From Salinibacterium sp. (GTDB lineage: Bacteria; Actinomycetota; Actinomycetes; Actinomycetales; Microbacteriaceae), in contig JADGNA010000008.1 in NCBI GenBank assembly GCA_015234465.1, positions 620,001 through 684,000 on the forward strand: a DNA stretch of 64,000 bases, given 5' to 3'. Shown one piece after another: positions 43,849 to 53,560 of the stretch. Below the pieces are notes generated by a model. That model was not told the origin of the DNA, did not search any database, and saw only the letters and a program-made list of their open reading frames with translations. Position numbers and translations under genes: made by a program. Positions within the stretch are counted from its first letter, which is position 1. The number at the start of each line of letters is the position of its first letter.

Positions 43849-45291
43849 ATGGGCAGATCGGATGAGGCGGCGCGAAAGCGGCTCACCCGCATGCCGCCGC
43901 AGGGCGCCATCGTCGCCGTGCTGGCGATCGCCGGCCTCTGCTCCTCCTTCATGTTCACCCTCGTCGTGCCGATCCAGACGAAGCTGCCCGAGCTGCTCAA
44001 CGCCAGCCGGGAGGACACCGCCTGGGTCGTGACATCCACCCTCGTCGCCGCCGCCGTCATGACGCCCATCGCCGGTCGACTCGGCGACATGTATGGCAAG
44101 CGGCGGATGGTGCTGTGGCTGCTCGCCGTCATGGTCGTGGGATCGATCATCACGGCCCTCTCGCCCGGCCTCGTCGGGGTCATCATCGGCCGCACCCTGC
44201 AGGGCGCCATGACCGGCGTCATCCCCCTCGGCATCTCGATCCTGCGCGACGTGCTGCACAAAGACCGGGTCGATTCCGCCATCGCGCTCATCAGCGCGAC
44301 CCTCGGCGTGGGTGGGGCACTCGGCCTGCCCATCAGCGCCCTCGTCACCGAATACACCGACTGGCATGTGCTGTTCTGGATGACCGCGGCATTCGGCGTG
44401 ATCGTCTTCCTGCTCGTGCTGTGGATCGTACCCGTGAGCGTGCTCCGTACGGGCGGCCGCTTCGACTTCCTGGGCGCCATCGGGATGGCCGTCGGCCTCG
44501 TCGGCATCCTCATCGCCCTCTCCCGCGGCAATGAGTGGGGCTGGGCATCCCCCACGACGCTCCTGCTCGGTGTCGGCGGCGTCGGCGTGCTGGTGCTGTG
44601 GGGTTGGTACCAGATGCGGGCGAGCGCGCCGCTGCTGAACCTGCGCGTCGCGGCGAGGCTGCCCGTACTGCTCACGAATCTCGCCTCCATCGCGATGGGC
44701 TTCGCCCTCTTCTCCTCCAGCGTCGCCTACCCGCAGATCCTGGAACTGCCGGTCAGCACGGGCGGCTTCGGCCTCTCGCTGCTCGCCGCGAGCCTCATCG
44801 TCATGCCGTCTGGCCTGGTCATGATGCTGCTCTCCCCCTACTCGGGCAAGCTCGCCGGGATCTTCGGCCCCAAGCTGCTGCTCGTGCTCGGGGCGATCGC
44901 CCTCGTCTGCGCCTACGGCTTCACGCTGCTGTTCGCATCCGAGGTGTGGCAGGTCCTGATCGCCAACGTGCTCATCGGCATCGGGATCGGCTTCGGCTAC
45001 TCAGCGATGCCCATGCTCATCATGCGCTCGGTGCCGCAGAGTGAGACCGGGGCATCCAATGGCCTCAATGCTCTCTTCCGCTCGCTCGGCACGAGCGGGG
45101 CTGCGGCGGTCGTCGGCGCCGTGCTGGCTACGAACACCGAAGTCATCGGCGGGGTGCCGACGCCGACCCCGCTGGCGTTCCAGTACGCCTTCCTCCTCGG
45201 GGGCGGGGCCGCGCTCGTGGCGCTCCTCATCGGTCTCGTCATCCCCGCCAAGCGGGACCGGCACGAGCAGCATCCTTCGCTGCCGGAATAA
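43849..45291 (+). CDS. MFS transporter, DHA2-type
   Basis: About 480 residues with 12-14 predicted helices. The N-terminal part has the family loop GRLGDMYGKRRM between helices 2 and 3 and the helix 1-2 motif EDTAWVVTSTLVAAAVMTPIAG, as in EmrB/QacA-type proton antiporters. Likely role: drug or metabolite efflux. The ATG at 43849 and a GTG at 43846 are both possible. It is convergent with the deacetylase gene. Confidence 0.88.
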   Translation: MGRSDEAARKRLTRMPPQGAIVAVLAIAGLCSSFMFTLVVPIQTKLPELLNASREDTAWVVTSTLVAAAVMTPIAGRLGDMYGKRRMVLWLLAVMVVGSIITALSPGLVGVIIGRTLQGAMTGVIPLGISILRDVLHKDRVDSAIALISATLGVGGALGLPISALVTEYTDWHVLFWMTAAFGVIVFLLVLWIVPVSVLRTGGRFDFLGAIGMAVGLVGILIALSRGNEWGWASPTTLLLGVGGVGVLVLWGWYQMRASAPLLNLRVAARLPVLLTNLASIAMGFALFSSSVAYPQILELPVSTGGFGLSLLAASLIVMPSGLVMMLLSPYSGKLAGIFGPKLLLVLGAIALVCAYGFTLLFASEVWQVLIANVLIGIGIGFGYSAMPMLIMRSVPQSETGASNGLNALFRSLGTSGAAAVVGAVLATNTEVIGGVPTPTPLAFQYAFLLGGGAALVALLIGLVIPAKRDRHEQHPSLPE

Positions 45292-45313
45292 CGCGCGACA
45301 CTGTGGGCTTCGC

Positions 45314-46210
45314 CTACTCCTTCGAGGCGGCGCCGCGAGGGTAACGCTCGGCAAAGTCGCGCGCGATGTGTTCCATGGTCACGAACTCGACCGCGTCGTG
45401 CGAGCCGATGTGGTCGAAGAGCCGCTCGAGCATGAGCAGGTTCTGGGGTCGACCCGAGACATCCGGATGGATCGTGATGGGGAACACCCCGTACTCCATC
45501 TCGCGGTAGACCCAGTCGAACTGGTCCTGCCACAGCTGCTCGATGTCGCGCGGTGACACGAAACCGTGGCTGTTGGGGCTCGACTTGATGAACATCATGG
45601 GCGGGAGGTCGTCGAGGTACCAGGATGCCGGGATCTCGATCAGGTCGGTCTCCTCGCCCCGCTCGAGCGGCTTCATCCATTCGCGCGCAGAGGCCGCTTC
45701 GTAGTTGACGTTGGTCCAGGTGTCGCCGACCCGCACGTAGTAGGGCGTGTGGTCGTTGTGCATGAGCGAGTGGTCGTAGAGGAAGCCGCGCTCGAGCAGG
45801 ATCTCGTTGGTGACCTTGGAGAACTCCCACCAGGGCGCCACATAGCCGACCGGTTTCTTGCCGCTCCGCGTCGTGATGAGGTCAGTGCAGTAGTCGAGCA
45901 CCTCGGTCTCCTGCTCGCGGGTCATCGCGATGGGGTTCTCGTGCGAGTAGCCGTGCACGCCGATCTCGTGGCCGCTCTCGACGACGGCGTCGAACTGCTC
46001 CGGGAACGTCTCGACCGAGTGGCCGGGCCAGAACCAGGACATCTGCAGGTCGCGGCGGCGCGCCAATTCGAGTAGGCGCGGCACTCCAACCTCGCCCGCG
46101 AAGAGGCCGCGGGAGATGTCGCCGGGCGAATCTTCGCCGCCGTAGGAGCCGAGCCAGCCGCCCACCGCATCCACGTCGACACCGACGCTCACATAGATCT
46201 TCTTGGCCAT
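45314..46210 (-). CDS. Polysaccharide deacetylase family protein
   Basis: This 298-residue NodB-fold hydrolase has no signal peptide. The metal site is Asp12/Asp14 ([12 protein letters not shown]) with His86 and His90 ([12 protein letters not shown]). YVAPWWEFS and [13 protein letters not shown] supply later active-site segments. Absence of a signal and the [10 protein letters not shown] start resemble cytosolic PuuE/HpbD-like members that act on amides such as allantoin or N-acyl compounds, so the substrate may not be a polysaccharide. It is 15 bp downstream of the asparaginase gene, probably one operon. Confidence 0.87.
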   Translation of the reverse strand: MAKKIYVSVGVDVDAVGGWLGSYGGEDSPGDISRGLFAGEVGVPRLLELARRRDLQMSWFWPGHSVETFPEQFDAVVESGHEIGVHGYSHENPIAMTREQETEVLDYCTDLITTRSGKKPVGYVAPWWEFSKVTNEILLERGFLYDHSLMHNDHTPYYVRVGDTWTNVNYEAASAREWMKPLERGEETDLIEIPASWYLDDLPPMMFIKSSPNSHGFVSPRDIEQLWQDQFDWVYREMEYGVFPITIHPDVSGRPQNLLMLERLFDHIGSHDAVEFVTMEHIARDFAERYPRGAASKE

Positions 46211-46225
46211 CGTGTTTCCCTTCTT

Positions 46226-47197
46226 CTAGGTCGCGTGCCTGGCGAATCGTTCGGCGAGCGGTTCCACCGCTTCGCGCTGGTCAAGCAGGAGGGCGAGCAG
46301 AATGCGTGCCTGGAACGGGTTGAGGGTCCCGGCCGGGATCGCTCCCGCGCGCAGCAGGTCGGCGCCTCCGCCGTTGCCGTAGATGCCCGCGATGGGCCCC
46401 CGGGCAACGCGGGTCGCGAGCACGACCGGCACCTCCCGGCGCACGCAGTCCTCGACGATTGCGAGGTAGCCCTCACCCGCGTTGCCGGCGCCGGTGCCCG
46501 CGAGCACGAGCCCGTCGGCGCCGCTCTCGAGTGCGTGCTGCATGTGGGCGGGATTCGCGCCGGGGTAGGTGAACAGGGCGTCCACGCGCAGGTCGTCGAA
46601 TGTCTCGGTCGGCAGGCGCAGGATGTCGCGTGCCACGGGCCGCGCGGTGCTGGTCCAGCCCTCCAACCCCCGAACCCCGAGCAGCAACGGCCCCTCGAAC
46701 GCAGCGGGCGCGAGTGTCTCGATCTTGCGCGCACCCTTCGCGCCGAAGAGTTGCCCGGCGAAGGCGATGCCTGCACCGGTGCCCTTGAAGACCGGGTCGG
46801 CGGAGGCTTCGATCGCTTCCGAGAGGTTGCGGGGGCCATCCGTGTCGGGCTCGTCGGCGCCGCGTTGTGCGCCGGTGAAGATGACAGGTTTGTCGCCTGC
46901 GTGCACGAGGTCAGCCAGGTAGGCGGTCTCCTCCATCGTGTCGGTGCCGTGCGTGACGACGATGCCGTCGATGCCGGGGTCGGCCGCGCGGCTCACGATC
47001 TCCTCGGCCACGAGGCGCAGCTCCCGCAGCCCCAGCCGGTAGCTTCCGGTGCGAACCACCTCGGATGTGCTCACGTCAACATCGAGTGACGACGGCACCA
47101 GGTCGCTGATCGAATCGACGGCGACAGAACCGGATGCACCGTCCGAGCGACGCGACACAATGGTCCCGCCGGTCCCGATCACGTGCACTCGCGTCAT
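46226..47197 (-). CDS. L-asparaginase
   Basis: This 323-residue enzyme hydrolyses asparagine, or a related amide, to aspartate and ammonia. Both catalytic threonine motifs are present: GTGGT (8-12) and VTHGTDTMEE with Thr82 to Asp86 at the second site. There is no signal peptide, so it is cytoplasmic. It forms a probable two-gene unit with the NodB-fold hydrolase downstream, which suggests joint breakdown of an amide compound. Confidence 0.9.
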   Translation of the reverse strand: MTRVHVIGTGGTIVSRRSDGASGSVAVDSISDLVPSSLDVDVSTSEVVRTGSYRLGLRELRLVAEEIVSRAADPGIDGIVVTHGTDTMEETAYLADLVHAGDKPVIFTGAQRGADEPDTDGPRNLSEAIEASADPVFKGTGAGIAFAGQLFGAKGARKIETLAPAAFEGPLLLGVRGLEGWTSTARPVARDILRLPTETFDDLRVDALFTYPGANPAHMQHALESGADGLVLAGTGAGNAGEGYLAIVEDCVRREVPVVLATRVARGPIAGIYGNGGGADLLRAGAIPAGTLNPFQARILLALLLDQREAVEPLAERFARHAT

Positions 47198-47329
47198 GAC
47201 ACCTCGCCTATCGCGCCCGTCACCTCCCCGGATGGGGCAGGGTTCGCTCGGCTGCGATGCTAGGCCCGCTATCCGACACCCGCAATGGGCGGACGCGGAG
47301 GAGCGCCCGCGCAGGGCTGACGCCTCGAA

Positions 47330-47614
47330 TCACTCCTGTGATGCACCCGGCCCCGGCCACAGCGTCGCGCCGAGACCACGTTCGAGCTTGGCGATGGTGT
47401 CGAGATCCGGCCAGGTGCGCCCCTGCAGGATCCCTTGAATGCTGCTATGGTCCACGCCTGTAGTCGCCCCGGCAGCCCTCAGGCTCATCTCCCCCATGGC
47501 GGCCTGGAGGTTCAGCACGAACTGGCGGGCCACCTCGCCGCTCGGGTCATCCGAAGGGGTGTCGGGCCAGCTCGAAGTGCGCTCACTGGGCGAAGAGCGG
47601 GAGGGCCGAGGCAT
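47330..47614 (-). CDS. Small XRE-type helix-turn-helix protein
   Basis: This 94-residue protein has a disordered, Ser/Pro-rich N-terminus and a C-terminal helix-turn-helix (EVARQFVLNLQAAMGEMSLRAAGATTGVDHSSIQGILQGRTWPDLDTIAKLERGLGATLW). The recognition segment and the W-P-D-L-D-T-I-A-K-L-E end fit XRE/Cro-like domains. It is probably a DNA-binding regulator with unknown target. It lies downstream of two tRNA genes in the same direction. Confidence 0.75.
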   Translation of the reverse strand: MPRPSRSSPSERTSSWPDTPSDDPSGEVARQFVLNLQAAMGEMSLRAAGATTGVDHSSIQGILQGRTWPDLDTIAKLERGLGATLWPGPGASQE

Positions 47615-47684
47615 AGACCGAGCGTAGACGAGACGACCGTCTCAGAGTGCGAAGAGAATCCGGGCCAAGACCGGACCATGTGGT

Positions 47685-47730
47685 GGGCCTGTCATTAAAG
47701 AAAAGTGGGCTTCTATTTAGGGACAGGCCC
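47685..47730 (-). terminator. Inverted repeat downstream of tRNA-Met
   Basis: The 9-bp stem gggcctgtc / gacaggccc has a 28-base AT-rich loop and begins 2 bp after the tRNA-Met CCA. The loop carries cttttcttt on the minus strand. It is likely a tRNA terminator or 3' processing region. Confidence 0.45.
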
Positions 47731-47731
47731 G

Positions 47732-47808
47732 TGGTAGCTGAGGCGGGATTCGAACCCGCGACCTCACGATTATGAGTCGTGCGCTCTCACCAACTGAGCT
47801 ACTCAGCC
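47732..47808 (-). tRNA. tRNA-Met (CAT)
   Basis: A 77-nt cloverleaf: acceptor GGCTGAG/CTCAGCT, D-arm TAGCTCAGTTGG, anticodon stem-loop ACGACT-CAT-AATCGT, and T-arm GCGGGTTCGAATCCCGC. CCA is encoded (47732-47734). The CAT anticodon with this body fits elongator tRNA-Met; an Ile2 tRNA with modified CAU is the less likely alternative. Confidence 0.93.
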
Positions 47809-47842
47809 ACATGCCGACAGTGTCGCGAAACCTTGTCGATCG

Positions 47843-47914
<72 letters not shown>

Positions 47915-48018
47915 AAATCCCTGTGCGCGCACAAGGCAGCCCGTTCAGGCAACCGGTCTAGATTATCATCCCTCCGCCGGGAGCGAGAACACGGAGCATC
48001 GGCGCCGGAACGAAGCGC

Positions 48019-48321
48019 TCAGGCCGGCCGGTTTGCCTTGCCGTCGAGCCACAGCATGTCTGAGTCGTCGCGGTGGGTGCCGGTCGAGCCGACGTGCTTC
48101 GCGTCGATCTGCGGCCCCTTCTTGATGACGTGCACGAGCGCCATCCCGTGGCCACGGCCGAGGTCGTACTCCGTCTTGAGCCACTGCAGGATGACGCCCG
48201 CCTTCACGGAGGGGTCGTCATACCCTTTGGCCTTCGCAACCTCGACAAGTTGGCGCGGGGTGAGCCCCGTCCTGTCTTCGATCGCGTCAAGGTACGCCTG
48301 GAATGACATCATCGTCTCCAT
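48019..48321 (-). CDS. DUF4287 domain protein
   Basis: This 100-residue protein is typical DUF4287: SFQAYLDAIEDRTGLTPRQLVEVAKAKGYDDP, then VKAGVILQWLKTEYDLGRGHGMALVHVIKKG. The fold is a small helical domain seen in many actinobacterial and proteobacterial proteins, sometimes fused to DUF5655. Function is unknown. It has its own short unit between the tRNA genes and the acyl-CoA dehydrogenase gene. Confidence 0.85.
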   Translation of the reverse strand: METMMSFQAYLDAIEDRTGLTPRQLVEVAKAKGYDDPSVKAGVILQWLKTEYDLGRGHGMALVHVIKKGPQIDAKHVGSTGTHRDDSDMLWLDGKANRPA

Positions 48322-48348
48322 TCGGGTGTGGTCCGGGTGAGCCGCAGG

Positions 48349-49518
48349 CTACCGGAACGCAGGCACCCCTGTCACGGCCTGACCGAGGATGAGCGTGTGC
48401 ACCTCATCCGTTCCCTCATAGGTGCGCACCGACTCCAGGTTGTTGGCGTGCCGCAGCGGCGAATGGTCGAGCGTGACGCCGTTGCCGCCGAAGATCGTGC
48501 GCGCCTCGCGGCAGATCGCGATCGCCTCACGCACGTTGCTGAGCTTGCCGAGCGAGATCTGCTCGGGAGTGAGCAGCCCGGCATCCTTGAGTCTCCCCAG
48601 GTGCAGCGCCAGCAGGGTGCCCTTCTCGATCTCGACCACCATGTTGGCGAGCTTCTCCTGCGTCAGCTGATAGCCGGCGAGCGGCTTGCCGAACTGTTGC
48701 CGCTCCAGCGAGTACTCGAGTGCGGCGATGAAACTGTCACGCGCCGCCCCCATCGCGCCCCAGACGATCCCGTACCGCGCCTCGTTGAGGCACGAGAACG
48801 GCGCCCGCAGGCCCCGCGCCTCTGGCAGCCGCGCCGACTCCGGCACGCGCACCTCGTCCAGCACGATGTCGCACTGGATCGACGCGCGCATCGACAGCTT
48901 CGGCTCGATCGGCGTGGCGGTGAACCCCGGCGTGCCCGTCGGAACGATGAAGCCCCGGATGCCCTCGTCAGTGTTGGCCCAGATGATCGCCACCTGCGCG
49001 ATCGACGCGAGGCCGATCCACCGTTTGGCGCCCGAGATGACCCAGTCGTCGCCATCACGCCGGGCGAAGGTGGACATGCTGGCGGGGTCGCTGCCCGCCG
49101 TGGGTTCGGTGAGGCCGAAGCATCCGATGGCCTCACCGGCCGCCATGCGCGGCAGCAGTTGCTGCTTCTGCTCCTCGCTGCCCCACTTGTGGATCGCGCT
49201 CATGGCGAGCGAACCCTGCACACTCACGAAGGTGCGGATGCCCGAATCACCCGCCTCCAGCTCGAAGGCCGCAAGCCCGTACTCGACCGCGCTGCGGCCC
49301 GGGCATCCGTAGCCCTTGAGCGACGCACCAAGCACCCCCAGCTCGCCGAGCTCGGGCACGATCTCGGCCGGGAACACCCCGTCCGCGAACCAACGGCCGA
49401 TGTTGGGGCGGATGCGCGCAGCAACGTAGTCGCGCACCTCCTCGCGGAAGGCGCGCTCCTCATCGCTCAGCAGCGAGTCGATCGCGAGCAGGTCGTGGGC
49501 GGCGGACGGCGTTGTCAT
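48349..49518 (-). CDS. Acyl-CoA dehydrogenase, glutaryl-CoA dehydrogenase-like
   Basis: This 389-residue FAD enzyme has the acyl-CoA dehydrogenase signature CFGLTEPTAGSDP. Catalytic Glu368 lies in RTYEGTDEVHTLILGQAVTG, the placement and context seen in glutaryl-CoA dehydrogenase (TYEGTHDIHALILG). That family oxidises and decarboxylates glutaryl-CoA to crotonyl-CoA in lysine and tryptophan breakdown. Other short-chain substrates are possible. The length is normal. No electron-transfer flavoprotein gene is adjacent. Confidence 0.88.
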   Translation of the reverse strand: MTTPSAAHDLLAIDSLLSDEERAFREEVRDYVAARIRPNIGRWFADGVFPAEIVPELGELGVLGASLKGYGCPGRSAVEYGLAAFELEAGDSGIRTFVSVQGSLAMSAIHKWGSEEQKQQLLPRMAAGEAIGCFGLTEPTAGSDPASMSTFARRDGDDWVISGAKRWIGLASIAQVAIIWANTDEGIRGFIVPTGTPGFTATPIEPKLSMRASIQCDIVLDEVRVPESARLPEARGLRAPFSCLNEARYGIVWGAMGAARDSFIAALEYSLERQQFGKPLAGYQLTQEKLANMVVEIEKGTLLALHLGRLKDAGLLTPEQISLGKLSNVREAIAICREARTIFGGNGVTLDHSPLRHANNLESVRTYEGTDEVHTLILGQAVTGVPAFR

Positions 49519-49591
49519 GCCTCGAACCTATCGCCGGCCGCCGAGTGTCGAGAAGTGGCGCCAAGCGCAGTGGATTTGGCGCGCGTTCTCA

Positions 49592-50512
49592 TCAGTCAGC
49601 GCGCCGCTGCTCGTCCTCACGTTCCATGCGCGCCCGCACCCCGCCGTCAATGCCGGTCGTGCCCGACATCGGCTGGTGCAGGGCGCCGGATGTCGCGGGC
49701 ACGGGCGTACCCTTCTCAAACGTTTCGCGACTGATGATGTCGGCCGACACCTTCTCCGTCAGGTGCGGGAACAGCATGTGCGAGATCCTGCCACCCTTGC
49801 CCTTCGGCCCAACGGAGCGTTCCTTGGCGTCGATGCAGGTGTCGATGATCGCCTCGACGACGATCTCGGGGCCGTCGACCGCGACCATGCGCGGCGCGTG
49901 GCCCGTGTAGTTCGCTGCGTGACTCCACCAGGGGGTGTCGATCGCCCACGGCAGCACGGCGCCGACGCGGATGTCGTCGAGTTCCGCGATCCGCAGCTCC
50001 TCCCGCAGCGTGCGAGTGAGGCTCAGCACGCCCGCCTTTGAGGCGGCGTAGGTGTTCTGCAGGGCGAGCGGCACCTCACTGTCGATCGACGCGATGTTCA
50101 CGAGCGTGCCGCGCCCCTGCCCGCGGAACAGGTTCAGCGCCACATGCGAGCCGTTGATCACACCCTTGAGCGTGATGTCGACGACGCGCGAGTGGTCCTC
50201 GATCGGGATGTCCCAGAAGAAGCCCATCGCGCCGATGCCGGCGTTGTTCACCCAGACGTCCACCGAGCCGAAACGCTGCACCGCAGCATCCGCCAAGCGC
50301 CGCATGTCGTCGTAGGAGGTGATGTCGGCCGTCACCGGCAGGGCGCGCTCGCCCAGTTCGGCGGCGAGCGCCTCCACGACCTCCCCGCGGCGGGCCGCCA
50401 GCACGACATTGGCCCCAAGCTCCACGAGCCCGATCGCGGCGCCGCGCCCGAAGCCGCTGGATGCCCCCACCATCACCACGGTCTTGCCTGCGAGATCCTC
50501 TGTGCGCGCCAT
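49592..50512 (-). CDS. SDR family oxidoreductase
   Basis: About 306 residues. I chose the ATG at 50512 (MARTEDLAGKTVVMVGASSGFG) because an aggaggg site lies 7-8 bases upstream. Motifs are VGASSGFGRG, VNNAGIGAMGF, the Ser in NIASIDSEVP and YAASKAG. The C-terminal 80 residues (AKERSVGPKGKGGRISHMLFPHLTEKV) are longer than in the minimal family. The substrate is unknown. The open frame continues far upstream across the next genes, but that is a reading-frame artefact. Confidence 0.87.
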   Translation of the reverse strand: MARTEDLAGKTVVMVGASSGFGRGAAIGLVELGANVVLAARRGEVVEALAAELGERALPVTADITSYDDMRRLADAAVQRFGSVDVWVNNAGIGAMGFFWDIPIEDHSRVVDITLKGVINGSHVALNLFRGQGRGTLVNIASIDSEVPLALQNTYAASKAGVLSLTRTLREELRIAELDDIRVGAVLPWAIDTPWWSHAANYTGHAPRMVAVDGPEIVVEAIIDTCIDAKERSVGPKGKGGRISHMLFPHLTEKVSADIISRETFEKGTPVPATSGALHQPMSGTTGIDGGVRARMEREDEQRRAD

Positions 50513-50607
50513 GCGGGCACCCTCCTGCTGAGCCTTCGGCCGAGCGGATGCCCCGCCGTGCGCGCGACGGTAGGCCCCGATCCTCCGTGGCAGCCGTGAA
50601 GCCGCGG

Positions 50608-50976
50608 CTAGAACATCCCGAGCAGCACGCCGCCCGCCGCGCCCACGAGCACGACCGCCCACGGCGGGGTGCGCCACGCAAGCAACAGCACGAAGCACAC
50701 GACGGCGAGCGAGAGGCTCGCGACGTCGACCACGGCGGAGACGAACACGGGATCGTAGAGCGCGGCGGCCAGGATGCCGACGACGGCAGCGTTGGCCCCC
50801 CGCATGAACGCGCCCGCCCACGGCACGGAGCGGAACCGGTTCCAGAAGGGCAGCACCCCGAGCAGCAGGAGGAACCCCGGGAGGAACACGGCGACGAGAG
50901 CGAGCGCCGCCATCGCGAGCCCTGCCAGTCCCGGTTCGGCGAGCGCCCCGAGATAGGCGGCGAAGGTGAACAGGGC
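50608..50976 (-). pseudogene. Remnant of chromate transporter chrA (C-terminal part)
   Basis: The frame encodes FTFAAYLGALAEPG, then LPGFLLLLGVLPFWNRF and FMRGANAAVVGILAAALYDPVF, the C-terminal CHR-domain segments of ChrA. It opens only after an in-frame TAG at 50977-50979 (minus strand) and covers about 120 residues, against roughly 380-450 in full ChrA. There is no proper start for the preceding helices, and the upstream DNA runs straight into malG. It is a decayed fragment; a 101-codon piece could still start at the internal ATG at 50913. Confidence 0.75.
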
Positions 50977-51024
50977 CTACACGGCGAGGATATCGTCGAG
51001 GCGTTCGCCGCGTTCGCTCCCTGA

Positions 51025-51936
51025 CTACTTGACGGCGCCGGCCGTCAGCCCGCCCACGATGTACTTCTGCAGGAACAGGAACAGGATGACCACCGGCAGC
51101 GCGGCGATGATCGCACCCGCCGAGAACGCACCCCAGTCGGCGTAGTTCGGGTTCGACACGAGCTTGTAGAGGCCGACCGCGAGCGTCTGCTTCTCGGGGT
51201 CGATCAGCACGATGCTCGAGACCACGAACTCGTTCGTCGTCGTGATGAACGAGAGCAGCCCGACGACCGCGAGGATGGGGGCGACCAGCCGCAGGATGAT
51301 CGTGAAGAAGATGCGCGCATGGCCCGCGCCATCGATCTTCGCCGCCTCGTCGATGTCTTTCGGCACCGTGTTGAAGAAGCCGTACATGAGGTAGGTGTTC
51401 ACGCCGAGCGCGCCGCCCATGTAGACCATGATCAGGCCGATGTGCGTGTTGATGCCGATCGCCGGGAACCAGTCGCTGATCGCGTTCATCAGCAGGAAGA
51501 TCGCCACCACCGCGAGCAGTTGCGGGAACATCTGGATCAGCACGATCGACATGAGCCCGAAGCGGCGGCCCGTGAAGCGCATGCGCGAGAACGAGTACGC
51601 CGCGAGCGCCCCCAGGAAGACGGTCGCAACCGCGGTGATGGATGCCACGAGCATGGTGTTGCCGAACCATGCCGCGAACGGCTGCGATGGGTCACTGAAG
51701 AGACGCTCGTAGGCGCCGACACCGATGTTCGAGAAGAGCGCGTTCGACCCCGTCAGCGTGCCCGCCGGGTTGAGCGACGCCGAGAGCACGTAGGCGAGCG
51801 GGAACAGGCAGAAGAGAATCAGCACGACGCCGACCAGGTGGCGCCAGCCCGTCTCGGCAAGCCACCGGCCGAAACGGAACGGCCGCTTCTCGAAGGTCTC
51901 CCCACCGCGGGTCGTGATGCTGCGTGTCGTCGACAT
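51025..51936 (-). CDS. Sugar ABC transporter permease, MalG type
   Basis: This 303-residue membrane subunit has six helices and the EAA loop (NTVPKDIDEAAKIDGAGHARIFFTIILRLVAPI) that docks the ATPase. The N-terminal helix is near 33-53. It pairs with the MalF-like subunit, whose stop shares a base with this start (TGATG). It is the last gene of the maltose-type importer operon. No MalK-type ATPase is present here, so a shared ATPase encoded elsewhere (MsiK-like) is expected. Confidence 0.92.
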   Translation of the reverse strand: MSTTRSITTRGGETFEKRPFRFGRWLAETGWRHLVGVVLILFCLFPLAYVLSASLNPAGTLTGSNALFSNIGVGAYERLFSDPSQPFAAWFGNTMLVASITAVATVFLGALAAYSFSRMRFTGRRFGLMSIVLIQMFPQLLAVVAIFLLMNAISDWFPAIGINTHIGLIMVYMGGALGVNTYLMYGFFNTVPKDIDEAAKIDGAGHARIFFTIILRLVAPILAVVGLLSFITTTNEFVVSSIVLIDPEKQTLAVGLYKLVSNPNYADWGAFSAGAIIAALPVVILFLFLQKYIVGGLTAGAVK

Positions 51937-53531
51937 CAGTTCAGGTCCTCCAGCATCCGGGTCTTCCTGAAGCTCACGATCGAGATGACCGCGACCAGGA
52001 TGAAGATGATGATCGTGAACGCGCTCGCAAGCCCGTAATCACGGAACTGACCGGTGAACGCCACCTTGTAGACCATCGAGATCAGGATGTCGGTGGCCCC
52101 GACATTCACGGCGGCCGAAGCATCCCTCGGCCCACCGCCGGTCAGCATGTAGATCAGGTTGAAGTTGTTGAAGTTGAAGGCGAAGGAAGAGATCAGGATG
52201 GGCGCCATCGTCACGAGCAGCAGCGGCAACTTGATGAGGCGGAACACCTGCCACGGCTTGGCGCCATCGACCGTCGCCGCCTCGACCACATCGTCGGGGA
52301 TCGCCTGCAGCGCCCCCGTCGCGATGAGGAACATGTAGGGGAAGCCCAGCCACAGGTTCACGAACAGCACACTGAACTTGGCCAGCAAGGGGTCGGTCAG
52401 CCACGGGATCTCCGCCCCACCCAGCAGCACCTGGTTGACGAAGCCGTAGCGCTCGCTCAGCATGCCCGACCAGATCAGCGCCGACAGGAACGCCGGGAAC
52501 GCATACGGGAGGATCATGACGATGCGGTAGAACTTGCGGCCGCGCATCCGCTTGTAGTTGAAGACGATCGCGAGGAAGAGCCCCAGGAAGAAGGTCGACG
52601 CGACCGAGAGCAGCGCGAACACGATCGTCCAGAGTGTGACGCTGATCAGGGGGTCTCGGATGCTCTCCTCACCGAACGCCCGCGCGAAGTTGTCGAAGCC
52701 CACCGTGATGCGCCAGCCGGGCAGCAGCTCCTCGCCGCTCTCCGAGACGAAGGCGCCCTCGCCCGTGTCGGCGAAGACCTCCCCCGTTGCGGTGTTGGTC
52801 ATGGTGTCGGCCACATCGTCGTAGACGAGGCGCGACGTGTAGATGTTCGCGGACGAGCCATCGGCCGTGCGCAGCACACCCTCGTTCAGGTCGGAGGAGA
52901 AGGGCACCTCGAGGTCGAACACCTCCGACTGCCGCTTCAGCACGTCGCTGAACGAGAGGCTGGTCCAGCCATCGACGGCGACCGCCACGCCGCCCTCCAT
53001 GACGGCGTCGACCCGCTCAAGCGGCGAGTCGGGCGCGCCAAGGTAGGCGTCACCCTCCGGGTCGGTGACGAGCATCCCGAGCCCCTGCAGGCTCTCCACG
53101 ACCGTCACCTTGTAGGTCTCCGAGTCGGGCACACGCTCGCGCGCCGAACTCATGAGCGCCTGCACCGCCTGCGCCTTGTCAGAGTTGTGCCCTGTGCCGT
53201 AGTTGGTGAACCCGACGTAGGCCGTGTAGCCGACGACGAAGACCTGGAAGACAAGCAGGAAGAGCACGCCGGGCGTCAGATACTTCGCCGGCAGCGCCCG
53301 GTGCGAGAAATAGATCCAGTTGACCGCGATCGTCACGACAGCGACGATCCCCGCGACCAACCACTCGTCACTCAGCACCAGCACGAACAGCGCGTACACC
53401 GCGATCGCGTCGACGATGCCGAGAGCCACGATCTTCAGCAGGATCACGCGAAGACCACCGGATGCTGCATCCGCAAGTCTCGCTGCCCGCTTCTGTCGCG
53501 GGCTCGCCCTGACCTCGTCGTCGATCTGCAT
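51936..53531 (-). CDS. Sugar ABC transporter permease, MalF type
   Basis: This 531-residue permease has about eight helices with a large extracytoplasmic P2-like loop (about 110-260), as in MalF, and the EAA loop IPDDVVEAATVDGAKPWQVFRLIKLPLL. Size and P2 loop point to maltose or maltodextrin transport rather than short monosaccharide permeases. A 14-bp hairpin (53561-53596) lies between malE and this gene and probably lowers its expression relative to the binding protein. Confidence 0.92.
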   Translation of the reverse strand: MQIDDEVRASPRQKRAARLADAASGGLRVILLKIVALGIVDAIAVYALFVLVLSDEWLVAGIVAVVTIAVNWIYFSHRALPAKYLTPGVLFLLVFQVFVVGYTAYVGFTNYGTGHNSDKAQAVQALMSSARERVPDSETYKVTVVESLQGLGMLVTDPEGDAYLGAPDSPLERVDAVMEGGVAVAVDGWTSLSFSDVLKRQSEVFDLEVPFSSDLNEGVLRTADGSSANIYTSRLVYDDVADTMTNTATGEVFADTGEGAFVSESGEELLPGWRITVGFDNFARAFGEESIRDPLISVTLWTIVFALLSVASTFFLGLFLAIVFNYKRMRGRKFYRIVMILPYAFPAFLSALIWSGMLSERYGFVNQVLLGGAEIPWLTDPLLAKFSVLFVNLWLGFPYMFLIATGALQAIPDDVVEAATVDGAKPWQVFRLIKLPLLLVTMAPILISSFAFNFNNFNLIYMLTGGGPRDASAAVNVGATDILISMVYKVAFTGQFRDYGLASAFTIIIFILVAVISIVSFRKTRMLEDLN

Positions 53532-53560
53532 GTGTCTCTTTCTGTCCTGGCATTGGCGTG

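Noticed and set aside
49592-51670. A 692-codon minus-strand frame covering the SDR, the chrA remnant and part of malG
   Set aside because: Only the part from 50512 down resembles a protein (SDR). The upstream part is out of frame with malG and low complexity.
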